A DNA stretch of 64,000 bases. Source: Ignavibacteriota bacterium (GTDB taxonomy: Bacteria > Bacteroidota > Ignavibacteria > Tepidaquicellales > Tepidaquicellaceae). The stretch lies in the NCBI GenBank assembly GCA_016218085.1, contig JACREY010000012.1:124001-188000 (forward strand). The letters are read 5' to 3'. Shown here in pieces: positions 45,117 to 54,308 of this stretch. The position numbers and the translations under genes are program-made. Numbering within the stretch: position 1 is the stretch's first letter; the number at the start of each line of letters is the position of its first letter. The notes beneath the pieces are model-generated. The model was not told the origin of the DNA, made no database searches, and saw nothing but the letters and a program-made list of their open reading frames with translations.

Positions 45117-46811
45117 TTAAACTTCCTTGCAAACTTTTTCAGTAAAGGGTTCTGTCCTTATATTATCACTATGTAAATTTCCATCTGCAACTTTTATTAC
45201 AATCTCGGATGCTTTAACGAAAGTATCTTTAACATATTGATCATTCCATAATTTATTCATAAAATCTTCGCAAGCCTTTCCCATTTCGTGAGAATTGGGC
45301 CTTGGTAATGGGCTATTTTTAGTAAGTAATCTGAATAAATAAAGAAGATGATATCTAGCAGGTTTTAAAGTTGCGCTTATGATGCCGCTTCTATATAAAT
45401 ATTCTAATTTGTAATGTGCATAAGCTGAGACATAATACATTTCAAGTCTGTGTTCTTTATTAAAAATTTCATTTCCTATAGATTTTAAAAGAGCTTTGTA
45501 GTTACGAGTCGTTCTATGTGGAAATCCCAAAAAAAATGATGCATACGCTCTGACTAATGTGGTAATATTTATTACTCTTACTTTCTCTATTCCTTCTTCC
45601 GAAGAATATTGTCTGGATCTTCTTTCATAAAATAATTTCTTAAAACCTTCAAATGTTGGAAAATATGCCTCTAGTTTTTTGGGGAATTCCGTAGATGCAA
45701 ATAATTGTTCTTCTGATATCTCGGTTTGCCTATTAGTTGCTTTTGTAATTAAGTTTTTAATCTCGGGGTTATTGGTAGCTATAAACCTAACCGGAATAAA
45801 AATTTCTTTAGCTAAGTTTTCTTTGCATTCATGCAAAACATAACTTGTTTGACATCCGTTAACGATTTGGTAATCCTCTATTATAAATTTATTTCCAGTA
45901 GGTAATATCCTTTTTGCAATTATAGTTATACCATTATTAAGTAGTGGGAAATAATATTTTTGGTTTTCATTTTCTAATGTTGATTTTATTTCTTTATTAA
46001 CAGGATTCCATTCTTGCCAATGTCTTACATTATCATAAAAAATTGATGTAATTACTTCTTCGTCTGAATTTTGAATTAATTTAAGATATTCAGTTGAGCT
46101 TAATAACCCTAAATAAGCCTGTTCGACACCTTTTAGTTCTGGGATTACGGTTCTATCTGGAAAATTTATTTCTGTTGACAAGGCGTTTTTTGTTTCCCTA
46201 AATAGAATTTGAATTTTTTCGGAATCAATAAATTCAAAATCTACTTTTCTGAATAAATTTAAATCTTGAATATCTTTTACGAGTGCAGTTTTTCTTGCTG
46301 TTAAATTTGTGTCGCCTGTCCATTTTCCCGTAGTAGTATAATACAAAAAGCATTGAGGATTTCCTTTTTTGAATTTACTACTTTTAGAAATTATTTCATT
46401 TATAATTTTAGATTTCTTTTTTATCATTTCATTTTGAGGGAGTGATGGTTTTGTTGACAAAAAATCCGTAACACCAAAACTGATTTGTCCTATCTTTTGT
46501 GTTTCAAAATTACTTGATCTTTCTGCCTGGTTAAAAATAAAAGTTGCATCAATATAACCATTTGTTTCGGCTAAATCATTAATTTCCTCTGGTTCTGTTA
46601 CCAAACAACCATTTACTAATATTGAGATGCTATCTATGCCACAATCACCTCCAGCACCTACATGTATATCGTCAGAAGAAAAGCTTTCTGTGTAGTGTTT
46701 AGATGTAACTAGAAATCCGGTAAAGTGTTCAAATGCTGTTTCTTCGCTAAGTTTTTCAATACCGTTTTCCTTTACAAATTCGTTTAATAAAGATGAGGTT
46801 ATTCTATCCAT
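45117..46811 (-). CDS. AIPR (abortive infection phage resistance) family protein
   Basis: 564 residues matching the AIPR family (PF10592), named for a plasmid-borne phage-resistance gene. Family signatures: YFPLLNNGITIIAKRI, YQIVNGCQTSYVLHE and the ATNRQTEISEEQLFAS helix, in that order. The N-terminal ~110 residues are variable in the family. It is clearly more AT-rich than both neighbours and stands on the minus strand between a split transketolase subunit and a full transketolase, so it is probably a recent arrival. Mechanism unknown. Confidence 0.85.
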   Translation of the reverse strand: MDRITSSLLNEFVKENGIEKLSEETAFEHFTGFLVTSKHYTESFSSDDIHVGAGGDCGIDSISILVNGCLVTEPEEINDLAETNGYIDATFIFNQAERSSNFETQKIGQISFGVTDFLSTKPSLPQNEMIKKKSKIINEIISKSSKFKKGNPQCFLYYTTTGKWTGDTNLTARKTALVKDIQDLNLFRKVDFEFIDSEKIQILFRETKNALSTEINFPDRTVIPELKGVEQAYLGLLSSTEYLKLIQNSDEEVITSIFYDNVRHWQEWNPVNKEIKSTLENENQKYYFPLLNNGITIIAKRILPTGNKFIIEDYQIVNGCQTSYVLHECKENLAKEIFIPVRFIATNNPEIKNLITKATNRQTEISEEQLFASTEFPKKLEAYFPTFEGFKKLFYERRSRQYSSEEGIEKVRVINITTLVRAYASFFLGFPHRTTRNYKALLKSIGNEIFNKEHRLEMYYVSAYAHYKLEYLYRSGIISATLKPARYHLLYLFRLLTKNSPLPRPNSHEMGKACEDFMNKLWNDQYVKDTFVKASEIVIKVADGNLHSDNIRTEPFTEKVCKEV

Positions 46812-46969
46812 AGGTAAAATAGTATAAATTTATTTTTTAAATTTACTAATATATATCAAATAATACAATTAATAACCATTGTTGTTATAATATTTATGAC
46901 ATATAAATTAATATAATAAATAGGTTATTTGTTGAAAATAAATTATTTAATAATAGAAAAACGTTTATA

Positions 46970-46996
46970 AAAAAGCCCGCCATAAGCGGGCTTTTT
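46970..46996. terminator. bidirectional intrinsic terminator
   Basis: Perfect stem aaaaagcccgc / gcgggcttttt with loop cataa, 20 bases beyond the transketolase stop; T-runs occur on both strands. Confidence 0.88.
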
Positions 46997-47015
46997 AATT
47001 TCTAAATTGCCTGTC

Positions 47016-49436
47016 TTATGCTTTAAATCTCTTTATATATTCGATTGTTTCTTTGTAGAGGCTATCCCCATCGAGTCCCGCTTGTTTAAGCACTGCTTCT
47101 GCCTGTCCGCTACCGAGGAACCAGCCGCCTCTGAAAGGATGGAGAATGCGTCTTCTTTCTCCGCGTCCTGTTATCCATTTGAACATAGTTGAAAGCGTGA
47201 ACCCCGTAATACCGAACGCTGTTAGCGCTACTGATTCGGGGAATATTTCTTCTCTCTTTTCTTGAGGGAGCAGTTCGAATAATTCCGCACTCGATACATA
47301 ATATACATTCAGGTTATATCCTTCCTTGTCGAGTTTCGGAAGCACCTTTGTTACGAATTCGATTGTTACACCTGACTCCTGAAGAACTATAGAGCCGTCA
47401 AGTTTTGCTTTCGGGTCGGTTTTTCTCAATGCGTAAAGTCCGTATGCCGCATCTTCTGCCGGAGCAAGGTTCATTGCTTTCCTGTCAACTATTACTTCAT
47501 TTGGCCTGGTTACGAATGGCGATAATACTGCCGGTCTCTTTTTCAATCCCGCTACTATCAAAGGCCAAACTTCACCGGGTTCCCAGGGAGTTAATGTAAT
47601 AACAACACCCTTCGGGAAGTTGCCGGAAAGTAATTGTAAGCATTGCGGGTCTGCGTGTGTAGGACCGTCTTCTCCTGTCTTTAATCCTGCATGTGCATTC
47701 ACAAGTATCCACGGATTGTATTCACCACCGTATGCTTCGACTTTATTCTGTTCGCCAATTCCGTGTAATCTTGCCGCAGTGTGTTCCATCGCAGAGATGA
47801 ATGCACCGTATGAGGAACTTGCTCCGATATTCTTTCCGTATGCCCCGAGTCCTGCCATCATTGCTCCCATTGCATCTTCGCAGATTCCTCCGATAGAAAG
47901 AATTCTTGATTTGGGATTGTCAACTGAATCGTAAAAGCCTGCTTCAAATCCTGTTCCGACAAGATTTATACTGGTTGAACCGAGCAGGTCGGCAGCCACT
48001 CCGAAGAAGGCACCTTTTGTTACCGTGTTTAAATATCCGAGCGAGGAACCGAGTACTGCGCGTATTGTAGTTGTTGCACCGGGGGTTACTTTTAGTTCCG
48101 AAGGAATTATTCTTTCGTTTACCTTTTCGTCTCTGTATAGATTTTCAAGCTGAGGACGGTTTTCCCGTGGCTTTCTATCGAGTGATTTTAATCTTGTTTT
48201 TGATTCGTATATAGCATCCGCAAAGAAAGATAAATCCTTATTTTTTGCAATCACATCTCTGACCATAAGCAAGGTATCCCAGTAATTCTTTTCTATATTA
48301 ATTGCATTCCAGTCGCCATCGAATTTCGGAACCATTGCACCGAATTCGTTTTTCAGAACTTCTGTTGCTTTTGCCTCGAAGCGCGGGAATTGCACGCCGA
48401 ATTCTTTTTCGAACGTGCTTACAAATTCGTAATATTCGGGCGAGCAGAATTTATGTCCGGCGCCGTGCGAGCCTTTTCCTTCTATACCGTATTTCCATCC
48501 TTTAACTGTTCTGTACACAATTGATGTCGGCATTTTATTATCGAGTGATTTTGCAAATGTCTGTGCCGCAAGCACTTTTTTATAATCTTTTCCGTCGTCC
48601 ACATAAATAACATTAAAATCGTGCAAGTAAGCAAATTCCATCGGATTCCATTGAACGTAATCACCTTTTGATTCACCCTCGCGGCAGACTTTATTGCTGT
48701 CGATTGATGCCTGGTTGAAATCTATATGAATAATAATATTGTGAAGTCTCATGGCTGATGCTGCTGCAAATGCTTCGGCTACTCTGCCGGGAGTCATTCC
48801 GCCTTCGCCTTCTACAACGTGAACTTTCGGAGCGTTTTCTCCGAAGTAATCCATTGCTCCGAGTGCAAGTCCAAACGAAGCAGGAACACCAACACCGCTT
48901 GCGCCTGTAGCAACTTTTACAAATGGTGTTGCAGGTGTCGGATGTCCGTCAAGAGCTTTCGATTTAAAATTTACAAATAACGGTGCCTGGTTTGTAGGGT
49001 TTCTCCTGAATCCGAGCAGGTCTTCGAACCTCATCTGATTTTTTTCGTCCGGTAATTCCGATACCCTGAATGTTCTCATCAGTTCGTTTCTGAGGGCGTA
49101 CATTGCATACAGACCCATTGCTTTGTGTCCTGCGGCATATACAACCATATCATTGGCATCAAGCATTGGATTCTTTATGTCATAATCTGCAGTTTTATAA
49201 ACAACACCCTGAACGAATCTACCGGATGAAATTGAGCCACCCGGATGTCCGCTTGTGGGTACGAAGTTGTATAATATTCCGCAAAGTGTTCTGTAAATTA
49301 AATCAAGTTTTTCGAATTTCTTAACTTCATCATCAGTTATTAGAGTTGAATTTTTTATGATGTCATTAATGTCGTAATACTTTCCTCTTCTTGGCCCGAA
49401 AGTAAAGTCTTTTGGTTTTATATTTTGTGTACTCAT
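47016..49436 (-). CDS. Transketolase family protein (full length)
   Basis: 806 residues, longer than standard transketolase (about 660). The TPP-binding part has TSGHPGGSISSG and VVEGEGGMTPGRVAEAF, where the usual GDG reads GEG, followed by IDFN; the pyrimidine-binding part has GEDGPTHADPQ with the catalytic Glu, and the C-terminal domain ends in EYIKRF. It resembles the larger transketolase/PDH-E1-like group seen in Bacteroidota-like genomes. Exact donor substrate is uncertain. It transfers two-carbon units in the pentose phosphate pathway by family. Confidence 0.9.
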   Translation of the reverse strand: MSTQNIKPKDFTFGPRRGKYYDINDIIKNSTLITDDEVKKFEKLDLIYRTLCGILYNFVPTSGHPGGSISSGRFVQGVVYKTADYDIKNPMLDANDMVVYAAGHKAMGLYAMYALRNELMRTFRVSELPDEKNQMRFEDLLGFRRNPTNQAPLFVNFKSKALDGHPTPATPFVKVATGASGVGVPASFGLALGAMDYFGENAPKVHVVEGEGGMTPGRVAEAFAAASAMRLHNIIIHIDFNQASIDSNKVCREGESKGDYVQWNPMEFAYLHDFNVIYVDDGKDYKKVLAAQTFAKSLDNKMPTSIVYRTVKGWKYGIEGKGSHGAGHKFCSPEYYEFVSTFEKEFGVQFPRFEAKATEVLKNEFGAMVPKFDGDWNAINIEKNYWDTLLMVRDVIAKNKDLSFFADAIYESKTRLKSLDRKPRENRPQLENLYRDEKVNERIIPSELKVTPGATTTIRAVLGSSLGYLNTVTKGAFFGVAADLLGSTSINLVGTGFEAGFYDSVDNPKSRILSIGGICEDAMGAMMAGLGAYGKNIGASSSYGAFISAMEHTAARLHGIGEQNKVEAYGGEYNPWILVNAHAGLKTGEDGPTHADPQCLQLLSGNFPKGVVITLTPWEPGEVWPLIVAGLKKRPAVLSPFVTRPNEVIVDRKAMNLAPAEDAAYGLYALRKTDPKAKLDGSIVLQESGVTIEFVTKVLPKLDKEGYNLNVYYVSSAELFELLPQEKREEIFPESVALTAFGITGFTLSTMFKWITGRGERRRILHPFRGGWFLGSGQAEAVLKQAGLDGDSLYKETIEYIKRFKA

Positions 49437-49484
49437 ATAAAAAAGTTATATTTAAAAAATGTTTATATTAATAAGAAAATAATT

Positions 49485-50429
49485 TTATATCCCGAATCCA
49501 AATCCTGCAGTGAAGGCAAATATTGAACCGAAATTCATGTCCGCATTGAATCTTGCCGGACCTAATGATACTGTTGCTCCTGCTATTCCTCTGAAATGGT
49601 TATCGCCTTTCTGGCTGAACGATAACATTGTTGAGCCGTATTTGTAATTAACATCTACGTTGTATGTTTCGTATTGCAGACCTCCGTAAATAGAGACAAT
49701 AGGAAAGCTTTTATTAATCTGCAAGTTCGTGAACATCGAGCTTGCGTCAACGAATTTATTATTGTTTACATCTTTTATGGAAAAGTTTTGAAAACCAAAC
49801 TGAACGGCAATATCAAAAGGCATTTTTGCATAGGACCCTATACAATGCCTTATGGCTCCTCCGACTAAAGAGAATTTTCCGTAATCCCCGACTTTTATTC
49901 CGGGAATTGTTCTGAAGATAATATCGGTACCAAGTATAGTTCCCACTCCAATCTGAGGAATCACAAGCGGTATAAATTTTGTATCTTCAATTCCTCCTAT
50001 CATTTCCTGATAAATAACCTGATGTGTCTGGCGGCTTACACCCTTCGCTAATGCCGGTTTGGAATTTCCGAAAACCGTTGGAGCGTCTTCAACAATCCAG
50101 TCTATTGTCTGATGGACTCCTCCTATAACAGTGTCGGTAGTAAAAGCATAATCGAAAAACTTATCATTGTTTTTCATCATTACTCCGGTAAATTTGACTC
50201 CTGCGTATACGTGCGGCCATATTGGGATTTTGCTGTATCCAGAGGGACTGTATCCCCCTAAAAACCCTGAATTGAGATTTGTTCCCAGACCTGTTGTGAA
50301 AGGCGAAAGATATTTTGCTGCATAATCAGGTCCTACTTTTTGTATTACTGTTCCCAGGTCAAATTGTGCAAAAGAAATGTTAAGGGAACAGAATAAAAAA
50401 ATAATGATGATTGTAAGATTTTTTTTCAT
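49485..50429 (-). CDS. Outer-membrane beta-barrel-type protein (DUF6588-like)
   Basis: 314 residues with a signal peptide (IIIIFLFCSLNISFAQ), then alternating beta-strand sequence ending in aromatic/hydrophobic strands and a C-terminal Phe-Gly-Ile run. The opening FDLGTVIQKVGPDYAAKYLSPFTTGLGTNLNSGF resembles DUF6588 proteins of Bacteroidota; that family link is from memory and moderate. A surface or outer-membrane role is inferred. Confidence 0.65.
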   Translation of the reverse strand: MKKNLTIIIIFLFCSLNISFAQFDLGTVIQKVGPDYAAKYLSPFTTGLGTNLNSGFLGGYSPSGYSKIPIWPHVYAGVKFTGVMMKNNDKFFDYAFTTDTVIGGVHQTIDWIVEDAPTVFGNSKPALAKGVSRQTHQVIYQEMIGGIEDTKFIPLVIPQIGVGTILGTDIIFRTIPGIKVGDYGKFSLVGGAIRHCIGSYAKMPFDIAVQFGFQNFSIKDVNNNKFVDASSMFTNLQINKSFPIVSIYGGLQYETYNVDVNYKYGSTMLSFSQKGDNHFRGIAGATVSLGPARFNADMNFGSIFAFTAGFGFGI

Positions 50430-50502
50430 ACAAAAAAAATTAAATATTGTGCGGATATTAATTAAAATTACAAATTGTTAGATTTAAAAAACAGGTATAT
50501 TG

Positions 50503-52905
50503 CTATCTTTTTCCCCATTTTTCTATTGCATTCTGAACTGCTTCAGGCAGAACAGGTTTCGGAATATAGTCAAGCATTCCAGCATTCAGACACCTTTCCC
50601 TGTCGCCTTTCATTACAGCTGCAGTCATTGCAATTATAACCGGGCATTTGTCTTTCGGAAACATCTTCAGAATTTTTTCTGTTGCTTCAATCCCATCCAT
50701 TTCAGGCATTTGAATGTCCATGAAAATTATATCGTAATGCTTCTTTTTAACTGCGTCAATCGCTTTTAATCCGTTTTCTGCCAGGTCGATATTGTAACCA
50801 AATCTTTTCATAAGCCTGATTGTAACTTTTTGATTAATCAGGTTATCCTCTACAAGCAAAATACTTAACGGAATTTCATCCGCAAGATTGAAATTTATCG
50901 GTTTTTTCACAAAATCAAGCTTGTGATTTTCACTATCCTGCTTGCAGGAAATTGTAAAAATAAATTCGGAACCTTTGCCGGACTGACTCCTGACGGTAAT
51001 TTTCCCCTTCATCATTTCAACAAGATTCCTGCAAATAATCAGCCCCAGTCCTGTTCCTCCGTATTTTCTTGTAGAAGAAGAATCAAGCTGGCTGAAAGGT
51101 TGAAAAAGTTGAGGTATAGATTCCTTTGGAATTCCAATGCCTGTATCTTTTACATTAAACTTCAACTCTAAATTATCTTTTTCCATTTTCTCGCTTTCAA
51201 CATCGATTGTTATTCCCCCCTTATCCGTATATTTTATCGCATTACTTATAAGGTTCGATAAAATTTGTTTGAGCCTTGCTGAATCTGTAATTACTGAATC
51301 AGGTATATTATTACTGAAATCCCATTTTATAAAAAGTTTCTTCTCCTTTGCGGGAATCTGGAAAGAATTTAATAAATCTTCAGCGCATTTTTTTATATTG
51401 CAGGGATGATTTTCAAGTTTAAGTTTTCCGGATTCAATTTTTGAAAAATCAAGTATGTCGTTTATCAGGGATAAAAGAATTTCACCGCTGCTTTTTATTG
51501 TGTCAACAAAATCTCTTTGCTCAGAATCCAAATTTGTATTAAGGAGAAGGTTTGTCATTCCGATAACCCCGTTCATCGGAGTTCTTATTTCGTGGCTGAT
51601 AGTTGCGAGAAAATCGGATTTGATTTTTGCGGCAGATTCGGCTTCTTCTTTTGCACGTTTTAGTTCTTCTTCGGCTTGTTTTTTAAGGGTTATATCAATC
51701 ATTACGCCGTATAAGCCTACAGGGTTATCGTTATCAAACTGCAACTTGCTTGTCGTTCTGACAAACTTGATATTACCTGTCTTATCTAAAACCCTGAATT
51801 CGTGAGGTTCCGATATTCCCGTCAGGGATTTCTGAAAACTTTCCATCAGATTTTCTATGTCATCAGGATAAATGTAATCGGTAAAAGGTGTTCCGATAAT
51901 CTCTTCTACATCATAACCGGCAAACTGGTTTATTAAAGGGCTTATATAAGAGAACTTGCCTTCAAGGTCCACCGAAAAGATTACTTCGTTTATGTTTTCA
52001 ACAAGCGACCGGTACTTTTCTTCGCTTTGTCTCAGTGCAATCTCAATCTCTCTTCTTTTTGTGATATCATTTATGATTACCTGAATACCGTACTCACCAT
52101 CAGGAAGAAGTATCTTGGTTTCCCTGAGGGAGAGAAAGCAATATGAGCCGTCTTTTCGGATATTTGTTACAACGTGATCCAGAACTTTTCCCGAAAGAAT
52201 TTTTCTGATATTATCCTCAACCTCATCCTTAAAAACTCTAGGAGCCAGATCCATCACGCTTTTTCCCACGAACTCAAATTTTGAGTAACCGAAAATTTTT
52301 AATACCGCATTATTACAGTCAATAATTTCACCTTTTGAATTTTCGTAAATAATTCCGCTTGGTGAATTTTCAAAAAGTGTTTTGTAAATCGATTCTTTGT
52401 CTAGCAGTTCTTTTTCGGTTCTCTTCCTGTCCTCTTCTGTTCCAATGGCAGAGCCTATCAGGGTCATTATTTCCAAATCTTCTTTTGAGGGAGAGAAATT
52501 ATTTTTAAATACCACACATAATGAACCTATCGTCTCTCCTTTTCTTTTAACGGCAATTCCCAGATATGATTTCAGATTAAATAAAGATACATTCGGGTCG
52601 GTTTTAAGATAATTCGTTTTATTTAAATCATTAATTAAGACGGGGCTGATGTTTCCGTTTCTTATTACATCATAACATATATGTCCTTCCGGATTGCTGG
52701 CAGTGATATAATCAGAAGGGGTATTCCATTGCCCGAGTGAACACAGGAGATGGTTCTGCAGATTATTGTATAATGCACAAGTGGCTCCAAACATTTCACC
52801 GCAAAGCCTGACAAGACTATTAATGTTTTCGTCTGTATCCGTTCCGAAATTCAGGAAACATTCGTTGATTTTTGCTATTCTGTTTTGATTCTTTGTATTA
52901 TCCAT
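50503..52905 (-). CDS. Hybrid sensor histidine kinase (GAF-PAS-PAS-HisKA-HATPase-REC)
   Basis: 800 residues with no membrane helix, so a cytoplasmic sensor. Domains in order: GAF (about 15-160), two PAS (165-290 and 295-415), HisKA with phospho-acceptor His438 in ISHEIRTPMNG, HATPase (N-box LISNAIKYTDKG; DTGIGIPKES; GTGLGL) and a receiver with Asp730 in FMDIQMPEMDG. No HPt domain is in the protein. Target unknown; the zinc-ribbon gene follows nearby but not in an obvious operon. Confidence 0.93.
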   Translation of the reverse strand: MDNTKNQNRIAKINECFLNFGTDTDENINSLVRLCGEMFGATCALYNNLQNHLLCSLGQWNTPSDYITASNPEGHICYDVIRNGNISPVLINDLNKTNYLKTDPNVSLFNLKSYLGIAVKRKGETIGSLCVVFKNNFSPSKEDLEIMTLIGSAIGTEEDRKRTEKELLDKESIYKTLFENSPSGIIYENSKGEIIDCNNAVLKIFGYSKFEFVGKSVMDLAPRVFKDEVEDNIRKILSGKVLDHVVTNIRKDGSYCFLSLRETKILLPDGEYGIQVIINDITKRREIEIALRQSEEKYRSLVENINEVIFSVDLEGKFSYISPLINQFAGYDVEEIIGTPFTDYIYPDDIENLMESFQKSLTGISEPHEFRVLDKTGNIKFVRTTSKLQFDNDNPVGLYGVMIDITLKKQAEEELKRAKEEAESAAKIKSDFLATISHEIRTPMNGVIGMTNLLLNTNLDSEQRDFVDTIKSSGEILLSLINDILDFSKIESGKLKLENHPCNIKKCAEDLLNSFQIPAKEKKLFIKWDFSNNIPDSVITDSARLKQILSNLISNAIKYTDKGGITIDVESEKMEKDNLELKFNVKDTGIGIPKESIPQLFQPFSQLDSSSTRKYGGTGLGLIICRNLVEMMKGKITVRSQSGKGSEFIFTISCKQDSENHKLDFVKKPINFNLADEIPLSILLVEDNLINQKVTIRLMKRFGYNIDLAENGLKAIDAVKKKHYDIIFMDIQMPEMDGIEATEKILKMFPKDKCPVIIAMTAAVMKGDRERCLNAGMLDYIPKPVLPEAVQNAIEKWGKR

Positions 52906-53001
52906 TAGGAGTAAAATGAAAAAGATAATATTAGATATTTAATTTAAATGAATTTTGAAACTTTATAAAGGAAAAAGATATAATACCGGTTTTTAAAAGA
53001 A

Positions 53002-53922
53002 CTATCCGAACAGCGGTTTTATGAGCCTGTTTTCTGTTCCGCAATACAAACAATCAATCGGCTTTGCCGGATTATCCGGAACGTGACCTTCTGCTCCACA
53101 GCTCGAACAAGTGAAAAAAGTTCTTATTACATTTTTCCTGTGACAGCTTTCGCAGTAAACTTTGTACGACCCTTCGGGAATAAAGAGTTCTGCTTTGCAG
53201 AAAGTGCAGTTACTTTTTTTACCTGTTGGTTTTTCTATATCCATATATTGCAGTGCGAATCCCGTCATCTTCAGGAATTTATCTGCATCTTCTTCAGTAA
53301 GATAAGGAAGCCAGATCTGAACAAACATTGATAACTTCATTTTTAAATGAACACCCGGCGGAAGCAACTCGTGCATTATTTCGTATTCCTTGCTTTCGTA
53401 AAAATCTCTTATGCCTTCCTTTGTATAATCAATATAATATTCAGCCATTTCAAAAAAACACTTTGTATTCACTTTTGACCCGCTGTCTGTTTTAAAATAA
53501 GTCAGATTCTGCTGCAACCGGTTCATACCGATTCCTTTTTCCTCCCATTTTGGATTAAAGGCATATTTTGTCGTTGAGTCTGCACAGATTTTCATATACA
53601 ATTTGTATTTATCATCGCTGTCTATAGAAGGCGGCAGGTATTCGGGAAATGTACGGTAATAATAATTCCAGAATTCATATTGGAGTTCTCTGTATACTCT
53701 TTCATCTTTTTTCTGCAATGCAAACTGCATTTTTCCGTACAGATCGATTTTTTTCGTCTGATAAGTTTGAGTCTTTTCAGGAGATTCTTTCCAAAAATCC
53801 AAACCGAGCGTATAGTCTACGTCTGTGAATGATCCGCAGTAATCACAAACTACATAGGGAGATTTGTATTCGTTAATTTTAGGAGCTCCGCAATTTATAC
53901 AAGTGAATTTTTTTATCCGCAT
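53002..53922 (-). CDS. Soluble protein with two or more zinc ribbons
   Basis: 306 residues. N-terminal zinc ribbon (Cys8-x2-Cys11 ... Cys26-x2-Cys29), a helical middle with several aromatic residues (EYYIDYTKEGIRDFYESKEY), and a C-terminal array of CxxC pairs (CTFC, CESC, CSSCG, CLYCG) that would bind one or two more zincs. No membrane helix. Its first ribbon resembles those in the SPFH operon, but the rest does not. Function not recognised. Confidence 0.75.
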   Translation of the reverse strand: MRIKKFTCINCGAPKINEYKSPYVVCDYCGSFTDVDYTLGLDFWKESPEKTQTYQTKKIDLYGKMQFALQKKDERVYRELQYEFWNYYYRTFPEYLPPSIDSDDKYKLYMKICADSTTKYAFNPKWEEKGIGMNRLQQNLTYFKTDSGSKVNTKCFFEMAEYYIDYTKEGIRDFYESKEYEIMHELLPPGVHLKMKLSMFVQIWLPYLTEEDADKFLKMTGFALQYMDIEKPTGKKSNCTFCKAELFIPEGSYKVYCESCHRKNVIRTFFTCSSCGAEGHVPDNPAKPIDCLYCGTENRLIKPLFG

Positions 53923-54308
53923 TCCAAATTTCTGTTGTTTCGGTCAAGTTATTGAAAAATTTTCGCTATAAAAAGAGGAAAGTTTAAGCACTCTTATTTT
54001 TATACGTAAACTATTTTAATTATTAATAAAATAATAAAATATGATTTTCAAAGTCCGTTTTTTTATAAAAAAACAAATTTTTTTTCAAAAAACACTCTTT
54101 TTTGCTAAAAAAGCCCTGATTCTCATTTTAAGAATATCTGTCGCAAATTAAAACAATTTTCTTATATTTTAAAAAGTTATTTTATACATATTGATTAATA
54201 AGTTATTGTTAATACTGTGAATTATTTAATATTAATATTTCGAAATATTTTTTTTATTTAGGTATAATATTTGCAAGCATTATTAAAATATCTAAAACGG
54301 GGGTCTAA
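53923..54308. other. AT-rich promoter gap
   Basis: 386 bases between divergent genes, with T-rich and A-rich runs and no gene or clear hairpin. The start of the T9SS gene is preceded by gggggtcta. Promoters for both directions are expected here, but none is confidently placed. Confidence 0.5.
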
